From contig NZ_FOIJ01000014.1 in NCBI RefSeq assembly GCF_900111745.1, positions 124,001 through 188,000 of the forward strand: DNA of 64,000 nucleotides, given 5' to 3'. This stretch comes from Stigmatella erecta. GTDB lineage: Bacteria > Myxococcota > Myxococcia > Myxococcales > Myxococcaceae. The notes beneath the pieces were generated by a model. The model was not told where the DNA came from, made no database searches, and saw only the letters and a list, made by a program, of their open reading frames with translations. Each line of letters starts with the position of its first letter. Positions within the stretch are counted from its first letter, which is position 1. This document shows positions 48,601-55,871 of the stretch, one piece after another. The translations under genes and the position numbers were made by a program.

Positions 48601-48914
48601 CGCGAGACGCCCGAGAAGCCCTCCACCATGTTGAGCTGATCCACCACCACCGGGGGGGCGTAGACCACGTACAGGCTGATGGCGCCGTTGGGGAGCTTGG
48701 AGACGAACTCGATCCACTTGCGCACACCGAACGAGCTGATCCGGTCCACGCACCCGAGATCGACGATGACGATGCCGTTGAGGTCCGGGGAGGTGGACGA
48801 CAGCGGGAACGTCTCGTCGATGACGCCAGAAATCCGGACGTGGGAGATGTTCCCCACCCGGGATCGGCTGATGCTTGCGTTCGAACCCTGGTTCTCCACC
48901 GTCCCTACCCTCAT
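45654..48914 (-). CDS. STAS-CXXC-STAS-CXXC Ser/Thr kinase with membrane anchor
   Basis: 1086 residues. Two tandem STAS-like units come first: unit 1 (about 15-170) has VIVDLGCVDRISSFGV followed by CRTC and CPVC; unit 2 (about 195-350) has AFDFSHVAKVELEGVV followed by CQNC and CVIC. Then a complete STPK: glycine loop LGQGGMAEV (near 398), VMKK, HRDVSPHN (near 530), SDFGIAK (near 552). A Pro/Ser-rich linker of about 250 residues leads to one TM helix (near 930) and a C-terminal periplasmic beta domain. STAS domains are the substrates of RsbW kinases; the ATPase gene upstream overlaps it by 4 bases. Unit 1 keeps Ser at the usual phosphosite, unit 2 has Glu. The combination is unusual. Confidence 0.88.
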   Translation of the reverse strand: MRVGTVENQGSNASISRSRVGNISHVRISGVIDETFPLSSTSPDLNGIVIVDLGCVDRISSFGVRKWIEFVSKLPNGAISLYVVYAPPVVVDQLNMVEGFSGVSRVLSVLAPYTCRTCSEDRLRAINLVDDAQLISENRAPEHTCPVCTQPLEFADLPSEFFDYARRQHLGTVDPVVLRYLRLAAASEPLDLPSHLKTVQDDITYITLASVIRGDLNVRRLASGLEGRVAFDFSHVAKVELEGVVKLEQVLETAAKGAQVVLCRVPPALMAPLAKSGKPLPARVHSLWLPYECQNCGQLHHQRTHAAGFVQQLRANEGQERPCVICGGASRLANIPNLAQMLGRLPLTDQPLEDVEALEAKALTQFLFGAVNAEAQPGGGNHTDISSSHGGSKLQIIRRLGQGGMAEVFLAKQVGVKGFEKFVVMKKILAQFAENPEFVDMLFAEARANARLTHPNVVQTFDVGVTDGVAYILMEYVRGPDLKRLMNDLRRKGLALPMEHALRIVAETAAGLHYAHSYVDPAGNAHPVVHRDVSPHNVLISLDGAIKLSDFGIAKVQGEDHTQAGVLKGKISYISPEAAAGRPLDARNDVFALGVVLFELLTGTLPFRRDHDAASLNAVVREPAPVPSQLKPSIPQDVSDLILRALVKDPARRTPSAAALREEIEAVMAHHRLNSSPAAVAQFFKDTLADRLAEYAPAVASSGSGSHPRIPAGGTDASSARLAGAVANSGTGSGSRQNLTGSRPGTGATASRPTGSGPRAVPASAPQGAPAEGPAGASRGEARPSAPAAASPSRPSQVAMRSVAPASGAHPPVSSSTRSGIRAMPPAAAPPPAAPAPARPSTVMPSVAPPPARASTQMPSVQGSVPRSTQQIPVQSAPSRMGIPAVAPAPAPMPPPAPMPAAPPLAQVSPAAAAAPARASRLWAALAVGAGLLAAAGVAAFFLLPSEEGIRVVNLRRGEHLYIDGHRIEGNLRLTQPEEVLVSTVLRGRVQRFGRMTIEDRLDVHSIPEVPMISGNTPGTLLSEPLPGCQVKVGDQALPGDAALKLSIEASKELQVIVSCQGQAERSQWVMAVPGQEVHLRLREQP

Positions 48915-49771
48915 TCCATGCAGAACAGCAGCGATTTGGGGAGCGCGGCACGGCGGCGCGCCTCACCCAGGTCCACCGCGCACAATACCCGAGACTCCCG
49001 CCCCTGGCTCACGTGCACGGCGATGGCATCACTGTGCTCGATCATCCGCCGCAACCCCAGTCCCGCGCCTCCACCGGAGGCATTCACCTGCACCCGCTTG
49101 CCATACGAGGCCAACGCCTGCACGAACGGCCGGGGCGTGAGCCGGCCAAACCGGTCCACCGCCTCCAGATAGATGCGTCCCTCGGCCACCGACAGCGCCA
49201 GCTCGCAGGCATCCTCCGCGTCGATCTCCTTCACCTCGGTGCGCCGGTGGGCATACTTCGGCTGCCCCTGCGCGTCCACGGGCGCGTCCAGCATCGCATT
49301 GACGGCCAGCTCGTGCAGCACATCCGCCGCCAGCGTGGCCGCCGTCCGCGAGCCGCCTGCCTCCTCCACCACCATGGAGGCAGCCTCCGCCGCGTGCTGA
49401 ATGTCCACCAGGCGCCTCAGCCGCTGGCGCACCACGCTCCCCTGCTCAGGAACCAGGGAGCCCCCGCGCAGCACCGCGCCCAGCAGCATCGCCTCCCACT
49501 CCGTCGGCCCCCGCTCCGCGCCCCGGGTGGCCAGGAGCAGCGCGGGCGGCTCGCGCGACAGGAGGTCGGCGTGCGCCGGGCCCAGCAGCCCGTCGAACAG
49601 CACGAGCCTCCGGGCATGGCGCGCCGCCTCCGCCCCATCGAGGCCCGTCTGCAGGGCCACCCCGCCGCGCGCGAGCGTGGGGGCCACCTGCTCGAGCACC
49701 GTGGGCGCCAGCGAGGGGTCGGCAATCAGCAGGAGCCCGCGGGAGGGGCCCACCTGGGTCGAGGCTCTCAA
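48911..49771 (-). CDS. RsbW-like HATPase (anti-sigma/switch kinase type)
   Basis: 286 residues. Residues 1-120 look like a degenerate receiver-type domain. The C-terminal part is a GHKL ATPase: N box HELAVNAMLDA (near 155), AVDRFGRL as the G1 equivalent, and GGGAGLGLRRMIEHSDA as the G2 loop, ending without a dimerisation His box. That is the pattern of switch-protein kinases such as RsbW and RsbT, which phosphorylate STAS domains. Start is TTG at 49771, 4 bases after the TonB-receptor stop, with no strong ribosome site. Translationally coupled to the STAS-kinase gene (ATGA), which strongly suggests they interact. Confidence 0.78.
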   Translation of the reverse strand: MRASTQVGPSRGLLLIADPSLAPTVLEQVAPTLARGGVALQTGLDGAEAARHARRLVLFDGLLGPAHADLLSREPPALLLATRGAERGPTEWEAMLLGAVLRGGSLVPEQGSVVRQRLRRLVDIQHAAEAASMVVEEAGGSRTAATLAADVLHELAVNAMLDAPVDAQGQPKYAHRRTEVKEIDAEDACELALSVAEGRIYLEAVDRFGRLTPRPFVQALASYGKRVQVNASGGGAGLGLRRMIEHSDAIAVHVSQGRESRVLCAVDLGEARRRAALPKSLLFCME

Positions 49772-49775
49772 GGGG

Positions 49776-52244
49776 TTAGTAACGAAGCTTGAGTTCGCTG
49801 TAGACGCCGCGGGGCGGCGCCGGGAAGCCGTGCGACTCCTCGTACTGGGAGTCGAACAGGTTGGTGCCCAGCAGCGACACGGAGATGCCCTCGTTGATGT
49901 TCACCCCCACCCGGGCGCTGGCCGTCACGTAGTCCGGCAGCTTCACCCGGTTGACCTCGCCGGTGGCCTCCACCAGGAAGCCCGGATCGAAGCGCTGGCC
50001 CACGTACAGGGCGTACACCTCGGCGAAGCCCACCTTGCCGATGTTGGTCCGGGCGCGCGCGTACAGGCGGTGGTGCGGGGCGTAGTCGAGCTGGGCGGAC
50101 GGCCCGTCGCCATAGGGCTGGGAGCGCGCATCCAGGTACTGGTAGGCCACGTCGAACGAGGAGTTGGCGGCGGGCAGCTGCGCGGCCACCTCGGCCTCGA
50201 AGCCCACCACCTGCGCATCGCCGATGTTCTGGAACTGCGAGGTGGAGCCGAAGACGAGGTTCTGGTTAATGAAGTTCTTGGCGCGGTTGTAGAAGCCCGT
50301 GGCCGTCAGGCGCATGCGCCGGTCGAAGGCCCAGTAGTCCACCGCGGCCTCGTAGGTGTCCAGCGTCTCGGCCCGGAGGGCGGAGTTGCCCAGGAGCGTG
50401 GCCGCGTACATCTGCTGGTTGATGGCGAGCTCGGCGAGCGTGGGGGCCCGGAAGGCGCGCCCGTAGTTGGTGCGCAGCGTGAGCTCCGGCAGCGCGTGGA
50501 ACACCACGCTGGCGCGGGGCGAGAGCTGGTTGGTGCGCTCGGTCCACACCTCCTCGGGGATGAGGTACGCGTCGTAGCGCACGCCGGCGCCCAGCACCAG
50601 GCGGCTCATCGGCCGGTACTCCGCGTCCACGAAGCCGCCGAGGATGCTCTGCGTGGTGTCATCCACCGTCAGCCCCGAGAGGACGTTCTGGTTGTTGACC
50701 AGGTCGTCCTTCACGTCGCCGCCGAAGGTGACGTTGAGGTTGCCCGCGGTGAGCAGCGCGCGCGCCTCGGCGCCGTAGCGGCGGCGCTTGCCCAGCGCCG
50801 GCTCCAGCTTGCCGGTGATCATGTTCATCTGATCCACGACGCGGCGCTTGTAGAGCGTGTAGGCCTGGCCGAAGACGCGCAGGTTGTCCGACACCTGCGT
50901 GTCCACCTGGGCCGCGGCGTTGAGGTTCTGCACGTTCTCGGTGTCGCTCGGCGTGTAGTGGCACCGGCCGCAGTTGCCCACGGTGGAGATCTGCGTGCCG
51001 CCCGGACGGCCGATCTCCGCGTCGGTGAAGTCCGCGTCGAGCGCGAACGCGCCCACCTTCACCTTGCCGCTGACCTGGTGCACCTGCGAGTCCTGGTTGG
51101 TGTCCACCAGGCCCGTCTGCGGGTTGTTGAAGAGCTGCGGGCCATCCGAGCCGAAGCCGTAGTAGCTGGCCAGCGCCTCCACGGGGCCTCCGCGGCCCGC
51201 CGCCGTGGCGTTCACGCGGAAGGTGCTGTCCTGCCCCGCCAGCACGCGGCCGTCGAAGCCCACGTTGCGGCCCTCCTTGATGAGGTCCGAGGGCTGGCGC
51301 TCGATGAGGTTGATGACGCCGCTGAAGGCGTTGGAGCCGTAGAGCGAGGAGCCGGGGCCGCGAATCACTTCCACCTGCTTGAGGTTCGACAGCGGCGTCG
51401 TCTCATCCGCGTAGAACTGGCCCGTCCAGGGGTCCGTCAGCGGCCGGCCGTCCTTCAGGAGCAGCAGCCGGTTGGACAGGTAGTTGGAGCCCAGGCCGCG
51501 CGCGCTGACCGCCGCCTTGCGCATGGAGCCGCGCCGGCACTCCAGGCCGGGGAAGTACTGGATCGCCTCGCAGAGCGTGAAGGCGCCCGTGCCCTCCAGC
51601 TCCTCGGCGGGGATCCACGCCACCGTCATGGGCACGTCCTTGATGCGCTGGCGGCGCTTGGAGGCGGTCGTCACCACCGCCTCGCTCAGCAGCGCGTTCA
51701 CCGAGTCCTCGATGGAGGAGGCATCCCCGGCGGGATCCGGCAGGTCCAGGCCCGCCAGGCCCGAGGGCGGCGGCAGCGCCCGCGACGAGGCGGGATCCGC
51801 GAAGGGCGCCGTGGGGGGCACCCGGTCCTGCTGCGCGGGCTTCACCGCGGTCTGCTTGGGCGCGGGCGCGGCCACCGGGGCCGGCGGCGGCGGCACGGGG
51901 GCGGGATCCGCCAGCACGGAGTCCGGAATGGGCTCGCGCGTCCGGTAGTCGGACGGGGGCGGCACGCTGCCCGCGGCGGGCGTGGAGGACGGCGCGTCGC
52001 TGCCCGTCATCGGATCATCGGTGCCGAAATCGTCGGCCGGCGGGGCCACCACGGGCGCCGGCGGCGGCGGCGGGGCCTTCTTGGATGTCCCCGGCCGGCG
52101 CTTGGTGGGCTTCGGCTTTGTTTGTGCCTCGGCGTTGCCGGCGGCCAGGCCCATGATTACGCATACGCCAACGACCAGGGGAAACCGCAGGAACGCCCTT
52201 GCCGCGATGCGTCGCGGCCAGTCGAATACAGTCGAGTGCATCAT
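49776..52244 (-). CDS. TonB-dependent outer-membrane receptor with a CXXCH motif
   Basis: 822 residues. Signal peptide ending near AEAQ, then about 140 residues rich in Pro and Ala, then a plug domain (SEAVVTTASKRRQRIKDVP, IRGPGSSLYGSNAFSGVINLI) and a 22-strand type barrel ending LKLRY with the terminal aromatic. It is of the BtuB/siderophore receptor class. Near residue 426 it has NCGRCHYTP, a heme-c attachment motif that such barrels normally lack, lying in what should be a loop between strands. The long Pro-rich N-terminus could span the periplasm. Ligand unknown. First gene of the second half of the circuit, with about 200 bases upstream. Confidence 0.9.
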   Translation of the reverse strand: MMHSTVFDWPRRIAARAFLRFPLVVGVCVIMGLAAGNAEAQTKPKPTKRRPGTSKKAPPPPPAPVVAPPADDFGTDDPMTGSDAPSSTPAAGSVPPPSDYRTREPIPDSVLADPAPVPPPPAPVAAPAPKQTAVKPAQQDRVPPTAPFADPASSRALPPPSGLAGLDLPDPAGDASSIEDSVNALLSEAVVTTASKRRQRIKDVPMTVAWIPAEELEGTGAFTLCEAIQYFPGLECRRGSMRKAAVSARGLGSNYLSNRLLLLKDGRPLTDPWTGQFYADETTPLSNLKQVEVIRGPGSSLYGSNAFSGVINLIERQPSDLIKEGRNVGFDGRVLAGQDSTFRVNATAAGRGGPVEALASYYGFGSDGPQLFNNPQTGLVDTNQDSQVHQVSGKVKVGAFALDADFTDAEIGRPGGTQISTVGNCGRCHYTPSDTENVQNLNAAAQVDTQVSDNLRVFGQAYTLYKRRVVDQMNMITGKLEPALGKRRRYGAEARALLTAGNLNVTFGGDVKDDLVNNQNVLSGLTVDDTTQSILGGFVDAEYRPMSRLVLGAGVRYDAYLIPEEVWTERTNQLSPRASVVFHALPELTLRTNYGRAFRAPTLAELAINQQMYAATLLGNSALRAETLDTYEAAVDYWAFDRRMRLTATGFYNRAKNFINQNLVFGSTSQFQNIGDAQVVGFEAEVAAQLPAANSSFDVAYQYLDARSQPYGDGPSAQLDYAPHHRLYARARTNIGKVGFAEVYALYVGQRFDPGFLVEATGEVNRVKLPDYVTASARVGVNINEGISVSLLGTNLFDSQYEESHGFPAPPRGVYSELKLRY

Positions 52245-52350
52245 TCTCACATCCGCCAGTGGAGCAGCCAAACCGGGTGAGGCCCGTACGGCATCCGGGT
52301 GCGGGAGGAGACCCTCTGCGCCAAGGGTCCGCCCGTGAACACCCAGACTG

Positions 52351-52392
52351 TTGAATTCAAGTTACCCTACTGTCTTCACTTGCGCCAAGGGA
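52351..52392 (-). promoter_or_regulatory. Intergenic control region before the TonB receptor
   Basis: The 204-base gap 52245-52448 holds a 10-base palindrome TTGAATTCAA (52351-52360) and, overlapping it, CAAGT/ACTTG arms about 16 bases apart. No convincing promoter hexamers. The CACTTGCG half resembles one arm of the palindrome at 57712, so a shared regulator is possible. Confidence 0.3.
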
Positions 52393-52448
52393 TTGCCCCG
52401 GAGCGATGCGCCGCCCCGGCGCCCTGCCCTGTTCTGAGGCCTGGATCC

Positions 52449-53348
52449 TCAGTCGTCCGGCTGTTCGGACGAGACGTCCATCACGCTCGTGAAGGAGGGC
52501 AGCACGGGGGTGAGCTGCCCGGAGCGCACCAGCGCGTCGGTGTCCACGCGCAGCTGCGGCGACTCGACGATGGCCGGCTGGCGCGGGGCGGGCCCCTTCT
52601 GGGCCAGCTTGCGGAAGTCCTCGAACTCCTTGCCCTGCACCCGCACGAAGCCGCTGAAGGGCGCCACGGGCTCCAGCTTCGGCAGCTTCTCGGCCAGCTC
52701 GCCGGGCCGCAGGGTCACCAGCACCGCCCCCGGCACCTTGATGCTGCGGAAGAGCACGCGCACGTCCTTGGGCACGTGCGACAGCGGCACCAGCGCGGCC
52801 TCCGCCCCCTTGGCCTCCAGCATCTTCAGCGCCGACTCCACGTTGGGCACCAGGATGGGCTTGCCGAAGTGGTCCTCAGGCAGGTCTCCCCCGAAGACGA
52901 CGCGGGAGACGAACTTCGCATCCAGGCCCCCCGCGCTCCGGGTGAGCGCCAGCCGCTTGCCCTTCAGGTCCTTCACGCTCCCCTTCAGGTTGGAGATGAG
53001 GGCCCACCGCTGGGCCGTCTCCCCCGCGAGCGCGGCGAAGGCCAGGGGGGTGGCCTTCTCCTCCATCTGCACCGCGGACAGGGCATCCACCACGGCGAAG
53101 TCGACGAGCCCATCCTTGACCGCCTTGTCGAAGTCCTCGTAGCGGCCGAAGCTCTTGGCCGCCACGGGCTGCCCGAGCACGGTGCTCAGCTGCGACGCCA
53201 GCTTCTCGGCGAAGGTGAAGCGCTCCTGGCCATCGGTCAGCGTGGTGGGCAGGAACACGCCGAGCGTGGTCTTCTTCTCGGCCCACGCGGCGGGGGTCCA
53301 GGCACAGAGTACGGCCAGTCCAAGCATCAGCAAACGGGGGGTCTTCAT
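52449..53348 (-). CDS. PhnD-like periplasmic binding protein
   Basis: 299 residues. Signal peptide (cleavage near AWAEKK), then a type II periplasmic binding fold with LGVFLPTTLTDGQERFTF, GRYEDFDKAVKDGLVDFAVVDALS and GKRLALTRSAGGLDAKFVSRV, matching the PhnD/phosphate-phosphonate binding family. No ABC permease or ATPase is nearby, so it is probably a sensor or scavenging partner and not part of a transporter. Its start overlaps the TPR gene stop (ATGA). Confidence 0.85.
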   Translation of the reverse strand: MKTPRLLMLGLAVLCAWTPAAWAEKKTTLGVFLPTTLTDGQERFTFAEKLASQLSTVLGQPVAAKSFGRYEDFDKAVKDGLVDFAVVDALSAVQMEEKATPLAFAALAGETAQRWALISNLKGSVKDLKGKRLALTRSAGGLDAKFVSRVVFGGDLPEDHFGKPILVPNVESALKMLEAKGAEAALVPLSHVPKDVRVLFRSIKVPGAVLVTLRPGELAEKLPKLEPVAPFSGFVRVQGKEFEDFRKLAQKGPAPRQPAIVESPQLRVDTDALVRSGQLTPVLPSFTSVMDVSSEQPDD

Positions 53349-55858
53349 GGCAGGGTCTCCGTGGCGGTGGCCTCGTTGGCCTCGGGGGCGGCGGCGCCGC
53401 CCAGGCCGTGCAGGGCCATCAGCCGGTCACGCCACTCGCGGGCCACCGCCACGCGGGGGCCACCAGCGGTCAGGTATCGGCGGTAGGACTCCACCGCCTC
53501 GGAAACTTCACCGCGGCGCTGGGCGTCGATGCCGAGGTTGAACGAGGCCATGGGCACCGAGGCCTCCAGCTTGCGCCACACGGCCGCGGCGTCGGCGTGC
53601 TTGCGCTTGCCGTAGGTCACGCACGCGAGGTTGTGCTGCAGCGCGGCGTCCTCCTGCGCGCTGGCCAGCGCGGCCTTGAAGGCCTTCTCGGCCAGCTTGA
53701 AGTTGCCCGTGGCGTAGGCGCGCTCCCCCTCGAGCCGGTGGAGCGAGTTGGCCAGCGAGGCAATCCACTTGGCCTGCCAGGACGAGGGCTTCTTCGAGGC
53801 GGCGGCCAGCGCCTTGCGCGCGAAGGGCACCTGGCCCTTGCGGTAGAGGACGTACGCCTCCGCCAGGGCGCGCGTGTTGGGCTCGGCCCAGGTGGGCATG
53901 GGCGTCAGCGCGCGCTTGAGGAGGGGGCTGGCCTCGGCGAAGCGGCCCTGCTCGGCGTGGACGAGCGCCCGGGTGAGCAGCGCCAGCTTGGCCAGGTCCT
54001 GCTGCTTGGACAGGTTGAACTTCTCCGTCAGGTCCACGTCCTTGCGCGCGTTCTCCACGTCGCCGGTCTCCAGGCGCGTGAGCGCGCGGCGCAGCAGCAT
54101 GAGCGGCAGGTTGGCCTCCGCCAGTTGCCGGGCCGCCTTGGAGGGGCCCGGCTCGGTGAGGCGCTCCACCGCGTCATCCACGCGGCCCAGCTCCACCTCC
54201 GCGAGCGCCGCGCCCACGGACACATCCGCCAGGTCCGAGGGCTCCTCGGTGCGCTTCTCGGCCTGGATGAAGGCGCGCAGCGCGGCCTCGGCGTTGCCCT
54301 CGCCCAGGTACGCGTAGCCCAGCAGCCAGTGCTCGCGCCAGGTGGCGCCCTCCAGCGTCACGCCCTGCTCCAGCACCGGCCGGGCCTGCGCGAAGGCGCG
54401 CTGCTCCAGCAGCGCCGCGCCCAGCCTGCGGGACATGGCCGCGCTGCGCTCGAGATCGAACGCCCGGCGCAGATCCCTCACCGCGTCATCCATGCGGCTG
54501 GTGTCCGCGCGGCCCCGCGCCCGGTGCGCCAGCGCCTGGGCCAGCCAGTGCTGGGCCACCTCGTGCTGGGGCTCCACCCGGAGCGCGTTGGCGTAGTCCT
54601 CGATGGCCTGGTCCCACTGGCCGGTGGCGAAGTGGTCCGCGCCCAGCAGCACGTGGCCCAGGGCCTGCTGCGGGGCCATCTCCACGAGGCGCCGGTGCAC
54701 TTCCACCGCGCGCTGGAAGCGGCCCGCGCGGCGGTTAACGGAGCCCAGCGACGCCCACAGCTCCAGGTTGCCGCCGTCCTTCTCCAGCGCGGCCTCGAGG
54801 TACTTGATGGCCTCCTCGTTGCGCCCCTGCGCCTGCAGGGCCTTGCCCACGGCGATCTGCGCGGCCACCACGCCGGGCGCCATCTCCAGCACCTTGCGGA
54901 ACTGGGCCTCGGCCTCCTTGGGCTGCTTCTGCGCGAGCCGCACGTCGCCCAGCAGCAGGTGCGCCGAGGCGGTGCCCTCCAGCTTCACCAGCGCCAGGGC
55001 CTGCGTCTCCGCGCCCGCCACGTTGCCCTCGCGCAGGAACATCCGGCCCAGGCGCTCCTTGGGCTCCTTGGCCTGAGGGAAGCGCTCCACGAGCCCTTCC
55101 ACCAGCCGCAGCGCGTCCTCCTCCTTGCCCTCCAGCTCCAGCACGGAGGCCAGGCCCATCTGCGCGGTGACGGACTCGGGCCGTCCCTTCTGGGCCTGCT
55201 GGAAGGCCGCGCGCGCGGCGGCCACGTCCCGGCGCAGGAGCTGGCCCTGGCCGATGAGCTCGTGGATCTGGTAGTCGTTGACGGCCAGCTTCGGGGGCCG
55301 CTGCGCCAGGTACTGCTGGAACTTGGCGATGGCCAGGTCCCCGCGCCGGCCGTGCAGGTAGTACGAGCCCAGGTAGTAGTTGACGATGAGGTGCTCGGGG
55401 GCGTTGGCCTCGGACACCTTCTCCAGGAGCGGCACCGCCTCCTGGAAGCGGCGCAGCTTGAAGAACGCCACGCCCAGCGGGAACGTCAGCGCGATGTCCT
55501 CGGGGTTGGCGGCGCTCAGCACCGGCAGCTTCGCGGCGGTGCGGGCATAGTCGTTCAGCGCGTTGGCCGAGGCGCCCAGGCCCGCGCCGGCCGCGGCCGA
55601 GTTGGGATCGATGGCCAGCGCCTGCTCGAAGAGCTGGAGCGCCTTGCGGTGCTTCTCCTCCGCCTCCTTCTTGTTGCCCGAGGCGATGGCGGCGCTGGCC
55701 GCCACCTGCACGGTCTCCGCCTCCTTCACCAGGAGCTGGGACTCGGTGAGCGGCGGCGGACGGTACTGGGCGAAGGCCACCGGGCCCGAGAGCAAAGAGG
55801 AGAGGGCCAGCGCCGCGGCAAGGCGGCGCGCCGAGGGGGGTCTAGACATGCGGCTCAT
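53345..55858 (-). CDS. Exported TPR-repeat protein
   Basis: 837 residues from ATG 55858. Signal peptide (LAAALALSSLLSGPVAFAQ), then TPR-type helical repeats along the whole length, for example EEAIKYLEAALEKDGGN and AIEDYANALRVEPQ. Probably periplasmic or outer-membrane associated and a protein-interaction scaffold. It starts 13 bases after the phosphatase stop and is coupled to the PhnD-like gene. A longer open frame starting at 56032 would run through the phosphatase C-terminus and is rejected. Confidence 0.85.
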   Translation of the reverse strand: MSRMSRPPSARRLAAALALSSLLSGPVAFAQYRPPPLTESQLLVKEAETVQVAASAAIASGNKKEAEEKHRKALQLFEQALAIDPNSAAAGAGLGASANALNDYARTAAKLPVLSAANPEDIALTFPLGVAFFKLRRFQEAVPLLEKVSEANAPEHLIVNYYLGSYYLHGRRGDLAIAKFQQYLAQRPPKLAVNDYQIHELIGQGQLLRRDVAAARAAFQQAQKGRPESVTAQMGLASVLELEGKEEDALRLVEGLVERFPQAKEPKERLGRMFLREGNVAGAETQALALVKLEGTASAHLLLGDVRLAQKQPKEAEAQFRKVLEMAPGVVAAQIAVGKALQAQGRNEEAIKYLEAALEKDGGNLELWASLGSVNRRAGRFQRAVEVHRRLVEMAPQQALGHVLLGADHFATGQWDQAIEDYANALRVEPQHEVAQHWLAQALAHRARGRADTSRMDDAVRDLRRAFDLERSAAMSRRLGAALLEQRAFAQARPVLEQGVTLEGATWREHWLLGYAYLGEGNAEAALRAFIQAEKRTEEPSDLADVSVGAALAEVELGRVDDAVERLTEPGPSKAARQLAEANLPLMLLRRALTRLETGDVENARKDVDLTEKFNLSKQQDLAKLALLTRALVHAEQGRFAEASPLLKRALTPMPTWAEPNTRALAEAYVLYRKGQVPFARKALAAASKKPSSWQAKWIASLANSLHRLEGERAYATGNFKLAEKAFKAALASAQEDAALQHNLACVTYGKRKHADAAAVWRKLEASVPMASFNLGIDAQRRGEVSEAVESYRRYLTAGGPRVAVAREWRDRLMALHGLGGAAAPEANEATATETLP

Positions 55859-55871
55859 TCGGTTTCCAGGC

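Noticed and set aside
41754-49172. Very long plus-strand frames opposite the cytochromes and STAS-kinase
   Set aside because: Composition artefacts; the minus strand has the CXXCH, STAS and kinase motifs.
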